From positions 23,532,640-23,596,639 of the forward strand of contig NC_058342.1 of the NCBI RefSeq assembly GCF_905475395.1: DNA of 64,000 nucleotides. Direction: 5' to 3'. This document shows positions 12,182-25,300 of this stretch, in pieces. How positions within the stretch are numbered: the stretch's first letter is position 1; each line of letters opens with the position of its first letter. The stretch comes from Chrysoperla carnea (lineage: Eukaryota; Arthropoda; Insecta; Neuroptera; Chrysopidae). A program made the position numbers and the translations under genes. The notes beneath the pieces are model-generated. The model had not been told where the DNA came from, did no database searches, and saw nothing but the letters and a program-made list of their open reading frames with translations.

Positions 12182-12480
12182 GCATTAAATAAATAAATAA
12201 ACGAATTTATTAATTTTTACTACTGAAAATATAATTAAAAAAAAGTTGTATTTTATTTTTTTTTTTTTAAGTAAATGTCATTTTTAATTGTATTTAAAAA
12301 TATGAAATTAAAAAATATTTTATTCAAATGTAATACGCAGATTTTTTATTCGGATTTTAAGGATTTTCAGGGGTATTTTACGTCGCTGTCAAATGAATTA
12401 CGTCTGGTGGTTTTATGCTCTTATCAGATCAAAAGGTTCTAGGTAAAGGTAAGAAGTTTGGAAAAAGGTAAGATGTAATC

Positions 12481-12660
12481 AGAGGTGTTGTAAGTTTAAC
12501 GTGTGTATCTGCGTGTCTGTCTGCGGCATCGTAGCTCTTGAACGGATGAACATAATTTAGTTTTTTTACTTTTATTTCAAAGATGACTTGATCGAGAGCG
12601 TTCTTAGCTATTTATTATTTTTCGATTTAAGAAAATCGGTTCAGTTTGGAGATAAAAAAC
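12481..12660 (+). repeat. Family C repeat: GTCTGTCT tract plus GGCATCGTAGCTC
   Basis: GGTGTTGTAAGTTTAACGTG, a GTCTGTCTG tract, GGCATCGTAGCTCTTGAACG, then GATGAAC. The same order occurs at 24144-24495 in the alpha2-delta gene. This repeat type, a microsatellite followed by an ACGGATGAACCGATTT-like segment, is familiar from insect genomes. Confidence 0.6.
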
Positions 12661-12889
12661 CGCATTTTTCGACGTTTTTAGAGGTTTGCTCATTTATGCA
12701 GTGTTCCTCCAAATTGCAATTAGCTAAGAGGTGCCTATTGGGGTATCAATAGAGTTCTTCAATTACTCCGCACTCCTAAAGATTCCTTGTATGTAGAGAC
12801 CTGATCTGATTTAGTATAAGGGAAAATGGTAACAAAAAAATATCATAAAATTAAGCCTATCGTTTTCTTCATGTAGAATTTCGAGTGAT

Positions 12890-13510
12890 TTTATAGAAAA
12901 TAATCACACAATCGTTAAAGGAACCCAATTTTTGTGCTTTTTGTGTCTAAATTACCTTACTTATATACTGAGTTGTATAGAAATCAGAAAAAAAAATTAC
13001 TTGATTTTTTGAAATTTTCTTAAAGGGAGTGAATACCTATTGTACTTCGAAAAATCGAAAAAATCATGAAAATTTTTATGTTTCGGAATTTGATAAAATT
13101 TAATTTATAAGTTAAATTTGACCCAAAAAATATAAAAATCGTTTTTATTTAACGATCGGGTGAGTAGTTTTGATAAGAACGTCGGAAATCGATATGAAAT
13201 ATCATTTTACTCCGAAACTACTCGTCCGATCGTTAAATGAATCCAATTTTTTTATTTTTTGGGTCATAATTACCTTATAAACTGAGTTTTATGGAAATAA
13301 AAATAACAAAATATACCCGATTTTTCGGGATTTTCTTAAGGGGTCTTAAGAAAAGGGGTCTTGTAAGATAAATTTGACCAAAAAAAACACAAAAATCGTG
13401 TTCATTTAACGATCGGGAGGGTACTTTTGTAGATAACGCCGCAGAAATCGATATGAAATATCATTTTGCTCCAAAACTACTCGCCCGATCGTTAAATTAA
13501 CTCGATTTCT
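12890..13510. repeat. Family E: repeated palindromic unit with TTTAACGATCGGG
   Basis: Two successive units (13145-13245 and about 13390-13500) each contain TTTAACGATCGGG..AGTAGTTTT facing its inverted partner AAACTACTCG.CCGATCGTT about 50 bp away. A more diverged unit precedes them from about 12890. Related pieces occur at 19795-19845 and 42335-42430. They are non-coding. Confidence 0.65.
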
Positions 13511-13564
13511 GTGATAAACTGAGTGATCAAATTCCGAACCAAAAGCATTTCCATAATGTTTTCG

Positions 13565-13900
13565 GCTTTTTCAAAGGGTACAACCTTGGGACTAAAATCA
13601 GTATACCTTGATATATTTTTTATATATACGGGGTACAATAATTTTATGGACAATACTTTGAGATGAAATTCTTTAAAGTATGTCAAGTAATGATTCAAAT
13701 TAAGAGATGAATTTTATTAGCTCATAATCTCTCTAGCACATAAAGTAAATTGATGAATTTGTCCCTAATTCATAAATCAGTGACTTGAATACACAATTAG
13801 ACCCAGTATATTTAAACCTACTTATGTTAACGATTTTTATACCCTATTTATATGAAATATATATCAAGGTATACTAATTTTAGTCCCAAGTTAGTAACGC
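13565..13900. repeat. Two family B heads facing head to head
   Basis: The reverse-strand head (13565-13640, CTTGGGACTAAAATCAGTAT) and the forward head (13838-13895, TATACTAATTTTAGTCCCAA) flank about 200 bp of unrelated sequence. Neither continues into the GTCY core, so both are truncated. Confidence 0.65.
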
Positions 13901-15382
13901 AAACGCAGATCCAGCCCTCAAAAAGGTGATGGTCACGGCACAGCACCCGAAAATCGGACAAATGCGAATCGGAGTATGAACTTGTTGGAGAAGAGATACA
14001 AAGGAGATGTTTACAAAATATATGACGTCCTGACCACAATTTTGTACAGTGTATTTGTAAATTAATAAACCTGTAAAATGTAAGTTTGTTCCCTCACAAA
14101 AATTACAATAATAAATGTACGATTGTTTACACATCATAGTGTCACATTTAGACTCTAAACTACTGAACCGATTTTGATGAAATTTGTACAACTTTAAATT
14201 AAGTTTAACGCCAGTATACATTTTACGTGATACGTTAAGTAAAATTTTACAGTGCCAACTTCACAGGTTTCTTTTATTTGTTTAACAGAATCGATAAAAT
14301 TTTTGCAGAAAAAACAAACAATTCTTTTGTTGATTATGAAAACCTTTTAATTAATTAATGAGTAAATATTATTAAATAATTAATGTAATTAAGAGGTCAA
14401 TTTAATTACATATATGCAGCAAATGCATGTACATTTTTACGTCCATATAAAAACATTGTATGTAACAAAGGTATGTGATTTGTTTTCAGTGGTGGATTTA
14501 AGAAAAAAGCATAGTTGGAAATTCATATAAAAACCTCAGTTATAACATTAAACAACACAACCTCGGCTATAACAACATTAAAGGGAATAATAGCTTACAA
14601 ATTGATAGGTGACTTTGAAGTGTTGCCTAAATAATGCCTCATTTCATACTGACACTATTCGATAATATTAAAGGGACTTAAAGTTGGGATACAATAAACA
14701 CCCTATCTCCAAACATAGTCGAATTGTTTCACTAAAGCCATTTTTTCCAAGAAAAACTGAAAGCCTGACCCTCAAAAGACATGCTGAAACATCCAAGAGT
14801 CGTAAGAGACCTTTTACAACTTCTCTCATTAATGGTATGTTGAAAGTACGGTGAATGTTATTTTTTTTTGCGGTAAATGATAATTCAAAGTCCTTTGATC
14901 ACAATAAACACAAACGCACGCCTCTTGCTATGCAAAATTGTGAATTATTTCATTTTAAAATTGTGATTGTTAACACAGTTCCTTATGGAAGAACTCACAA
15001 TAATGTTAATTGTACAAAAATTAATCGATGATTGAGCTCCAAAAAAGTTGTCATCATAAAGAAAATAAATCACAGATTCTGTTTATGCAAAAAAATTCCC
15101 TTACAGCGTTTTTCAAAAAGAAAAACTAGTCAAATTGACGTATAAATTTTATCTTTAACAATATATTTAAAGCATTAAAAAACATTTACGTGATACAAAT
15201 ATTATTTTTATTCATAACGTAGATTTAAATTCAATGAATATAAATTAGTTGCTAACTTGACTATTCATGTCACGGCCGAACTACTTTAAATCTTATAAAT
15301 TTCATAGTTAATAGTTCTTACTTCTCTCGTTTATGATATGTTGAAGCATAATATTAAGAAATTTTATGTAATCGTTTTGAAG
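13901..15382. other. Intergenic, no gene seen
   Basis: It contains a CTGAACCGATTTTGATGAAA-type dispersed repeat near 14160. An open frame on the minus strand (13880-14221) crosses that repeat and the family B head and is not a gene. The rest is A/T-rich. Confidence 0.45.
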
Positions 15383-15849
15383 CATGAAGGTTATAAAGAA
15401 GGAGAACGATCGCTATAGAAAATATTGTCCCCAAAATATGGACAAAATAAGTGAGGCGCTGGGATCGCTAAGTTGTCTCATTAGAAGCGGGCTGTTGTGC
15501 GCTAATTTCAAATGATCTATCAACGTTTAATATACGTGTATATAATATCATTCAAAGGAAAACAAAAAGCAAATAATGAAATTATTATTAATTATTATTA
15601 TTATTTACTAATGAATAAATTATAAATTATCTATTCTACTTTATAAATTTATCTATACTACTTTATTAATTTGATTGGTACTAACTTCATCTACTTGTAC
15701 TCATAAATAGCTAACTTCGCAGATACTACTTACCGATGACAGTGCGGCTGGTGGCTGAAAAATGAACTATAAATTCTACAAATTTTCAGGGACAGGTGCG
15801 CTAATGCTTTAGCACGTAGCGATCGTTCTCCTTCTCTCTAACCTCCATG
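15383..15849. mobile_element. 467 bp inverted-repeat element (GGAGAACGATCGCTA ends)
   Basis: The left end CATGAAGGTTATAAAGAAGG, continuing GAGAACGATCGCTA, pairs with the right end, whose reverse complement starts CATGGAGGTTAGAGAGAAGG and continues identically. That is about 33 bp of terminal repeat. The interior has GTCCCC blocks but no coding frame. A fragment with AATATTGTCCCC-like sequence recurs inverted at 20360-20400. Confidence 0.7.
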
Positions 15850-15974
15850 GTTTTGAAGAAAAAAAATTATAGAAGTTCGGACACTCATATCTTTGATTGA
15901 CATCATTGTTAATGAAACATACGAACGTCAGAAATCTTCCTTCGCTTTTCAAAATGATAATCAAAAATATGATA

Positions 15975-16577
15975 ATGGATATATCAAGATATACTAAGTT
16001 TAGTCCCAAATTAATAACGATTAGAAATATTGGTGGTACGAACAAAATTTTAGTATAGGTGTTCATAAAATCATCTAATTAGTCCATTTTCGTTTGTCTG
16101 TTCGTCTGTCCGCCTGTGAACGCGATAACTCAAAAACGAAAAAAAGATAACAAGCTGAAATTTTTACCTGCTCAGGACGTAGAAAGTGATTTTGAGTCCG
16201 TAAATCAGCAACATAGGTCAATTGGGAAATTTGTAAACCGTAAGAGATAGAGCAAAAGTTTTAGAGTAAAAAATATCCCTCATGTAAAAATAAACAACTT
16301 TTGTTGGAATATTTTTTTGTTAAGTCAGCACTTAATTTTTTATTTTCTCATAAACTATACAAAATGGAAGATTGAAAATTTGTAGGTAACTTCAAATAGT
16401 GAGTCTATTAATTATAATTTCATGCAAAACCCATCAGATACTATTAAGTGGATTGAATAGAAAAAATTTCGAAATTTTTAATTTATTTAATTTTAAAAAA
16501 ATGCAAAGTTTGATATTCAACACTGTGTATACACGGTATTATTAACAATTAACTTAGTAGTCAGTTGTTTATTTTCA
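15975..16577 (+). repeat. Family B copy 1 (full length)
   Basis: Order: head with TACTAAGTTTAGTCCCAAAT, TTCATAAAATCATCTAATTA, the GTCTGTTCGTCTGTCCGCC tract, GAAAAAAAGATAACAAGCTG, TTGTAAACCGTAAGAGATAG, AAATAAACAACTTTTGTTGG, and tail ending CAGTTGTTTATTTTCA. About 600 bp, non-coding. It is followed directly by copy 2 in the same orientation. Confidence 0.8.
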
Positions 16578-16582
16578 TTTAT

Positions 16583-17153
16583 TATACCCTGTATATGAAA
16601 TATATCAAGGTATACTAAGTTTAGTCCCAAGTTTGTAACGCTTAAAAATATTGAGGCTATGAACAAAATTTTGGTATAGCTGTTCATAAAATCACCTAAT
16701 TAGTTCATTTTCGATTGTCTGTCTGTCCGTCTGACAACACGATAACTTAAAAATGAAAAAAGATATCAAGTTGAAATTTTTACAGCGTGCTTAAGACCTA
16801 AAAAGCTCAGCGTGCTCAAGAAGCAGAGTTGGTAAATGAGCAACATAGGTCGGCTGGGTCTTGGGTTCGTAGGACCCATCTTGTAAACCGTTGGAGATAG
16901 TTTAACCTTTACAAAAGTTTAAATTTAAGAACTGTCCCTTATAAAAAAATAAACAACTTTTGTTTGAAACATTTTTTCGAAAACATCCAGTCCATTTCGT
17001 ATTATATGGAAATATTAGTCATGTGTGTGTGACATGTATGTATGGCTGCCTATCTCACTTTACTTACATGACGTGAAAAAACAAACTATTCCGTAACCAA
17101 CACTGTCTATACATGGTATTTCAACAACTAAGTCAGTCAATTGTTTGTTTTCA
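16583..17153 (+). repeat. Family B copy 2 (full length, tandem with copy 1)
   Basis: It starts TATACCCTGTATATGAAATA and carries TAGTCCCAAGTTTGTAACGC, GTCTGTCTGTCCGTCTG, GACCCATCTTGTAAACCG and the terminal CAGTCAATTGTTTGTTTTCA. It begins about 5 bp after copy 1 ends, so the two form a head-to-tail tandem. Confidence 0.85.
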
Positions 17154-18944
17154 CTAGTTTTTTTATTACAATGTATGTTAGTTTATGATTAAATAATTGA
17201 ATTATCCGAAATATTTAAATTAATTAATTTTATTACGTGTTACAAGACTTACTTCAATAAATTTTGTGGAAATAATATTTATAAATCTGTTTATGGGTAA
17301 TGTATAAAAACATTTTTTTTTTTTTTTTTGTTAAAAAAAGTTTGTATAAATAGAGATTTATATTATATAACAGGACTTCATTACGAGGACGCATGCCTGT
17401 TCGGGACGAACATAATGTTTAGTGTACAATGTGTTTGATGGGATTGTTTATTTATACACATGGCGACCCGCGGTTTTTCTCCAGTATGAGGAAACCGTTG
17501 GTTATTAAGAAAATTTATGATTTGATAAAGCCCAATGGGATTGTTTGGAACCGTTTGTAGAGCTACATGGCCTATATGGTAGTGTAGTCGTTTCACGGTC
17601 TATGGAAATTCCAGAAAATCCCTTAAGAAATCTAGAAAATTTTGAAAAATTACCTCTTATTCAGAAATTTGTTCTATATATTCATAAAATACGTCTCGCA
17701 GTCGGGGGGAGGGAGTAGTTTAGTAGGTAGGTGTGTTGCTTAGAGAAAAAACTAGGGAGTCGCAAGAAAATTCCTAGAATGTTCCTATCTCCTGCAATTT
17801 CGATGAAAACTCCTGGAAACTAAGTTGGCATACGCCGGACAGCAATTATTTTCATTTTCAAATTCTACCGGTTTTGAAACATAAAACACCAATTTTTGAG
17901 GGAAGAGGGAGTCCTAAAATTTTTTCCGTGACTCGATTACAATCTTTTTAATTCTAACTAAAACATTAAACTAAAAAGAAAATAATTTTTCACAGTCGTA
18001 ACATTTTTTTTACGAAATGTCACTCACAATAGACAAAGATAGATAAATGGCAGATTTAATGTCATCTATGATAACACAATAGATCTCACATCTAACAAAA
18101 TAGATAGGCTAACGGGAGTATGTATCATTTGTTTACATGATTTATAAATTATTATATTCGTTATTACCGAAGAAGTATAACTCTCTTACGAGCGTTCATA
18201 TAAGTACATGTATCCTTTTTTTCCCCCCACTCTTTCAACACTCTAAAGTGGTAGGGATGATAATAATTCTTGTGCTACATTTTCAAAAATTTGAAAATAT
18301 TTTCGATTGAGTTTTGTATATGGTCAAGATCGGACCATTGTCCGTGAAAAAATAAGTTTCCGAACGTTATTTTTGGAGTTTATTCCTTAAGAATCGGATA
18401 CAGAAAATTAAAAAAAGTATATAAAATAGTTAATTTTTCGATAATTTATACTAAAAAATATTCGAATATTTTTCTGTAATAGAAAATAAAGATGTTTCAC
18501 CCTGTAATTTCAATATTTTTAATAAAATGATAATTTTCATTAAATATTTTCTCCAATTCCCAACGAACCAATCAAAAAATTCCTAAAATGAAAACCTATT
18601 ACCAATTCCATGGAAATAGCTAGAAATATCAGGTTTCCACTAACAACGGTGCTCTGCTCAAACGATGCATTGCGCTTTGAAAATAACATATTATCGATTT
18701 TCCAGGACTAAAATGAAAATATCCATGCGCTATTTTATTATCGTATTTTCTTCTATAATATGATATGGTATATTTGATAAAGGTGACCTAACCTTTGAAT
18801 AAAAATTAGCACTAGAATTTTCTCAGGCAAAAAAAGAATTGCAACAATACTTCGAGTTATTATTAATAGAAAATATTGTAAAAAGAACATTTTTTTTTCT
18901 GTGAATAGAACGAAATTGTAAAATAAATTGTTTGGAAAAGTGCA
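17154..18944. other. Upstream region of alpha2-delta
   Basis: It includes a poly-T run near 17311-17330 and no supported gene. Transcription start and 5' UTR of alpha2-delta should lie here, but no promoter motif can be assigned with confidence. The 17381-17596 minus-strand frame is Cys/His-containing but has no zinc-finger spacing. Confidence 0.4.
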
Positions 18945-19373
18945 ATGCTCCGTAATGGTTACTTATTTGGATTATTTTTCTTGTGCTCCTTAATTGTTCG
19001 TGCAAATTTTAATCCAAATGTGGGTACAATTAACGTATCTGTGTAAGTATAAAAATTTGTTTAAACCTAAAAGTGTAGAAATTTTCCCTTATCCTATTTT
19101 AATATATTTTTATAGAGTATCAACATGGGCGCAAAAGTTAGGTGGAGAATTATTCAATTTTGGAGAATATGTTACTCGAATGAAACAAGTTGAAGAGGTT
19201 AATTTAATTAAATTAATTTTTAAATACTATTAATATTTTACTTAATGATAGTTTTTTGTTCCTTTTAGAGTTATAAATTAGCTACGCTTGTTGAACGTGA
19301 TGGTTCGGCTATTGTTCAAGATATTGCCAAAGAAATTAATTTAATGATGGATTTAAAAATTAGTGCAATAAAG
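18945..19373 (+). CDS. alpha2-delta exons 1-3: signal peptide and N-terminus
   Basis: Exon 1 (18945-19042) starts at the ATG that gives a classic signal peptide: a Leu/Phe-rich core [11 protein letters not shown] followed by RA and the mature start NFNPNVG. The donor is GTAAGT. Exon 2 starts at 19116 (ATAG acceptor), completing a split Val codon, and encodes [20 protein letters not shown]. Exon 3 (19269-19373) encodes [12 protein letters not shown], the start of the VWA N-terminal region typical of alpha2-delta. The start is supported by the signal peptide, not by a ribosome context. Confidence 0.9.
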
Positions 19374-22300
19374 GTAAATAATTATTATATTATTGATTAA
19401 TTGTTTATGTTTATATGTATAGGCAATTTGTAGTACATGAATTTAAATATGTTGCATATATTTGGTGATTATACATTCAGAGTAATGTACAAAAGTGCGT
19501 TAAAATTAACAAATTTTCTTCTTAAAAAAATTAAGGTCTTTTTTAAGGGGGGTTAAAAATTAATTAATAATTATTTAATATTAAAATTTGGATTTTAATT
19601 CATTTTTTTGTTTACGATAAAGTAAAAACAATCGAAAAACGTTCAATTTTTCTTTCTTGTATTCTTCTCTCCTAAATTTTCCGTTTTTTTTTATTATTTC
19701 TTAGAGCTAGAAAAATTTTAAGAGCTTATTCCTTTAAAAAAATCGAGAAAATTACCGAAAAATTTTGGTTTCGGAATTTCGGAAAAATACCAAAATCGAA
19801 ATCATTTAACGATTGGATGAGTAGTTTTTGAGATATCATATTGGATGAGTAGCATGGTCGTCGCCAAACGGGGGCCGGTAGGGACAGCTGCTAGAAATTC
19901 ACAAAAATGGTTCAAAGCACCCACGAATTTTTTAACAAAAAATTTTCTTCCAAAAGTTACCCTTTTAAGCTTCTTAAAATTATCGAATATGTTTAGTATA
20001 TAATAATAATCAATGAAGCTACCTACAAATTTACAACTCACAATCTTTTATAGTTCTTGCGAAAAACGAAACTAAATTTTTTCCCTTATTTGGACTCTCT
20101 GGTAAAAACAAAGTTATTTACGAAAAAATGTTTCAAACAAAAGTTTAATTTTTTATAAGAAACCTTTTTTCACATTTAAACTTTTTTCTATCTTAACTTT
20201 TTGTTCTATCTCTTATGGTTTACAAGATGGGTCCTATGGATTCAAGACCAAATGAACTTAAACTCCTTTCTTGGGTCTTGAGCACGATATAAAAATTTCA
20301 GCTCGATATCTCTTTTCTTCTTTCTTCTTCTTTTTACGAATACCTATTCGTTGATGCGTAGTCATGGTGGGGACAATATAATCGATGCCAGCGCTTCCAG
20401 TGAAAAATTTTGGCGATAAAGGAGGCTGTTATGACTAATTTGCAATTCTTTACATTTCAATGTTATAGAAAATGTCAAATTAAATTTATTGAAAAACACT
20501 AATTAATTAAACTTAATGCATTAAAAATTGTAAAAATCAGAAATCAAATTGCACAAATATTATTTTTCAAATGTAAATTATCATAATTATTTATTTAAAT
20601 TTGTGAGACAATAATATTAAATTTTCAATGTAAGTCATAAATGCAATCCATACAATTATATATGCATCCATACAATTCTATAATTAAACGTTGTCATGGA
20701 AACGAAACTCGCGCAGAGTGCAAATATATCAAAATTTTCTTTCTAGCATCAATATTTCTAAGCGTTACAAGGAACGAAACTTTATATACTTTGATATATT
20801 TCATATATAGGGTATAGGACCAAACATGACGTATTTTTATTTAATTTTTTTGTTTGTAGCGAATTATGGATTCTGCTGAAAGTGCGGCAATAACCGAACA
20901 AAATGAAAATGTGCCGTCAGGTTATGCATATTTTAATGCGAAAAATTTAGTGCCACCACCAGAAAATGACACGGTCGGAGAAGGTTATCGAGAAATGAAA
21001 TTAACACCCAACGAACATTTCTATAATCTTTCGGTGAATGTTTCCCATAGTGCTGTCCATGTACCAACGAATGTTTACGATCGATGTACGTTTCTAAACA
21101 TACAATAATTTCTAACATAAATTTATTAATTTAAATATTGTTGTTGTAGCTCAAGAAGTTATCAAGGCAATCAAATGGTCGGAAAATTTAGATTCAATTT
21201 TTAAAAGTAACTATGATGCAGATCCCTCACTTTCATGGCAATATTTTGGAAGTTCGACAGGATTTATGCGACAATTTCCAGGTAAGTCATCCTTTGATAA
21301 AAAAGAGGGGGAGAGTTGAGTATTGATGGGAAAGGTAGTTTGGAATATTGCACCGACAGCGACTTAATATTTTTAAAATTTCAGCGATGGAATGGAAACA
21401 AGAACCAGTCGACTTATTTGATTGCCGAACACGATCGTGGTACATTGAAGCAGCTACTTCACCCAAGGATGTTGTAATTCTTGTCGATAATTCTGGTTCG
21501 ATGACTGGATTACGAAAAGAAATTGCACGACATGTTGTTAATAATATTTTGGATACATTGGGCAACAATGATTATGTGAACATATTTTCATTTGCTAATG
21601 AAACGTTAGAGATTGTACCATGCTTCGAAGGTTTACTTGTACAAGTGAGTACGATGTTTAGTATTAGTTTATATTGGTGAAGTCCCTTGGTCAAGTTACT
21701 GGATCTAGTAAGTCATCTAAGAATTGATTGTAATTTGCTTGTTCAAGTAGATATATGATATTTAAGAATAGTTTAAACGATCGAAGTAACTTGATCGAGT
21801 TACTGGTCGATGTCGAGAACTGACTGTGATTTTGGACAGATATAGGTATAATAATTTCAAAAACTTTTCAAATTCTAGGCAACATTGGCGAATGTTCGAG
21901 AATTGAAAATAGGAATGGAGAGTATTGAAACAAATAATATTGCAAATTTTACGGCTGCACTAATCAAATCATTCGAATTATTGTTGAGTTATCGACGAGA
22001 AAAGGAAGGGGCACGCTGTAATCAGGCAATTATGTTGATCACCGATGGTGTACCATATAATTTTAAGGAAATATTTGAACATTACAATTGGCAAGAGTTA
22101 CCATCGATGCCAGTACGAGTTTTCACATATCTAATCGGACGTGAAGTTGCGGATGTTCGCGAAGTCAAGTGGATGGCATGTGCGAATCAAGGTAACTATA
22201 TTAACTTGAATCTTTTGATATCCAGATTATTTAGTTCAAGGTTACTGGACTCTCCGAAAGAAATGTTATTTTCTCCATTTCGATAGTTTCTCTCAATAAA

Positions 22301-25300
22301 TTGCACTCAACTGTTGATATAACTCAGTAAATTTTATGAAGTCAGTCAAAAAACTGTCCCACGGATAAATAGAGAATCGAAATACTAATTTTTCCTCTTC
22401 TCGTACATGTCTTTATCTTGATTGACAGAAAAATATTATATTTAATTAAGGTAATATGGTAGTATCGAAATCATACCACCCTTTTTTCAGGATATTACGT
22501 ACATCTAAGCACTTTTGCGGAAGTCCGGGAACAAGTGTTACAATATGTACCGGTAATGGCACGTCCAATGGTATTATCAAAATCTGAACATCCTGTAATA
22601 TGGACACCGGTTTACGCAGATGTGACAGATCCAAAAATGACAGATTGGTTATGGGAAATCAAAGAACGTGAAGAACAGAAAGAGAGCATACAAAGTTATC
22701 GAAAAAATAAACAATTTTTTAAATCAAAAGAAGAACAAGATCGGCGATTTGTTGAGAAACAAAAACGGGTATTTTTTTTTTTAATCATTAAATTTTTTAT
22801 AACCTTTTGTCTTAAAAAGCAAGAGCTTAAGTCATATACAGTGCAATTGTACAAATCGTTTATACGAACAAAATTTAAGCTTTAGTGGCAACCCTAATAA
22901 TTTAGGTGGCCACTGCTTTCAGAAGTGGGATCAAGCTGTTAACGATAGATTTTGACTGTATATGATAAAGTTGGCTTTCTTATATTGATATGCGCACATG
23001 ATTTAGAACACTTTATTTTATAATCAAAACGCATGCGTATTACATAATTGAATGATACATTTGTTTAGAAACATGATCAACATGGTGACATGCAATCGTA
23101 TAAATTAATGACATCAGTTTCGATGCCAGTATTCGATAGGCGTGAATTAGCTGTAAGTGATGATGAGAAAATAAACGGCGTAAGTATCATATGTTTTCGT
23201 AAACACATTTTGTAATTTGTATCAATTTTTTGTTTGCGAAATGTGGCATATTCTCTTCGCCCCAAATCTACATCAGAACATCACTGAAAATATACTCGTA
23301 AATGAGGCAAATTGGGTTACAATTACCAGAGAGGTATTTCAGATCACTAATCAGTACAGAAATCAGTTGAAACAATTTATTTTTTAATAATTATATAGAA
23401 TATAATATAATAATATAACCGCATCGTAGAAATATAATCAGTAAAACTCAGTACTAATTCCGAATATCAGAAAATTGTACTTTGAACCTTAATTCAATAA
23501 TTTTTTAATTATAATAATTAATTTGAAGTAGTAGTTTTCAGTTTCAAGTATTTCAATTTCTCATTTTTAAGTTTAATTGCTAAAAATATAGATATCGTCT
23601 TAGTTAGGTTTTATAATTTTTATATTTCATACCAATTAGTCAAATTTTTTTATTTAATAGTTAGTGATTTTTTTACAGTGTTAAGAGTTCTCGTCATAAT
23701 TTCTATTTCGAAGCCATTTTTCTACTAATTGAGCGTTTCGATGTTTAGCTGTCTTCACATAGTTTTTAGTCATGGTTTATGGAGTTCTTGGTTTTTTTAC
23801 ACTACCTGCAAATTAAGCTTGAAAATTTGGGTGTAGGGTCACTTAGTGTTAAAAAGCACTTCCTTTAGAAAGTATCCACTTCTGGACCACTTCCTCCTAC
23901 TATATGTTGAAATATCTTCTTTTTTTTTGTAATTTTAAGATTTTGCGCACTTCCACAGCCCCTCTAAATTGAGCTCTTTGCAAGTTGTACATGTAGGACC
24001 TTCGGAGATTGTCCATAAATGATAGCCTAATTGACTAGGTTCAAACAACCGACCTAATACTCTTCTCAATTGAACTTTTGTACAGTTTCAGCTGACTTAA
24101 TTTTGCTTTTTGTGGCCAACTACAATTAAGTCTATTATTTTTTAACTCCCGAAATCAAAAAAGGGGTGTTATAAGTTTGACCGATATGTGTGTCTGTCTG
24201 CCTGCCTATCTGTGTGTCTGTGTGCCTGTCTGTGGCATCGTAGCGCCTAAACGGATGAACCGATTTCGATTTTATTTGTTTCGTTTGAAAGGTAATTTAA
24301 TAGGGATTGTTCTAGGCAATTTCAAGTGCGAGCTTAGGATTCCGTTCCCGGCACAACTAAAAAATAAACGATGATCCTCAAAATCGGTTCAGTTTGGAGA
24401 AGGCTCTAAGAAAAAGGTAATTTTATGGAGAGTGTTCTTAGATACGCTTCAAGTGCGAGTTTAGCGTTCCGTACCCGAAAAATTGTACGTGTGTTTTTTT
24501 TTAAATTTTTTAAATTTTACTTGTCTCCCACGAAATTCTAATTATCAAGACAGGCTTGTATTTTTCTATGGGAATCGCACTCTTTGTTTTGGATGGCTCC
24601 CCTCAAGCTAGAGAAAGCCTATTCATTTTCGGAGCCTAATTACTCAGAGCCTGACGGTTCATTTTCTCGAAAAAACATTCATATATAATCTTCTTTAGCC
24701 ATCTTGACGCCTCGAAGGCCCAAAGTGGTAGAAGTGAAGAAAGGATCGAAGTTAGGCAATTAAGCCGTTCTCGACTGTTTTTACCGACCCCAAGCTAACC
24801 CATTCCCTCTACCCTACTAAATTTATTTCATCTAGCTCTTTGGCCAATGTTAAACTACTCGCCTTCTTTACGAATAACAAGACGGACCTACACTTTAGTT
24901 GTTTAACCTCGAATTCCTCCATTTCTATCGAGCCGAATCCTGGGTATCTTATTTTGACTTCATGAGAACATTTTTCCAGGAGGTTTAATAATATATAATC
25001 CGCCTACTGGCAGATTGAACAGGTCATATTACCCTCCAGTCTTATGAGGGTAACAGCTTTACTCTCCTCGCACTTGCATAATTATCACGAACCAATTAGT
25101 AGAGAAATTAGCAAATATGAAAACGTTTTCGTTTTGGAATTAGAGATGAATTTACCAAAAAGATTTGCTTCAAAATATGTATTTCAAGATTTGATTAGGT
25201 GGATGCTTGAAGATTCTTAACACTGTAACAGAATTAATTCCCACTTAGGTAATATATATTTCAAGTAGGCTGTGCAGTTTTAAAGAAGTTTGAAGATGTG

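Noticed and set aside
13880..14221. 113-codon minus-strand frame rich in Cys
   Set aside because: It runs across a family B head and another dispersed repeat; the cysteines show no regular spacing.
15383..15849. P-element-type transposon
   Set aside because: Only ~33-bp inverted ends and a non-coding interior are visible; no transposase or 8-bp target duplication supports assigning it to the P superfamily.
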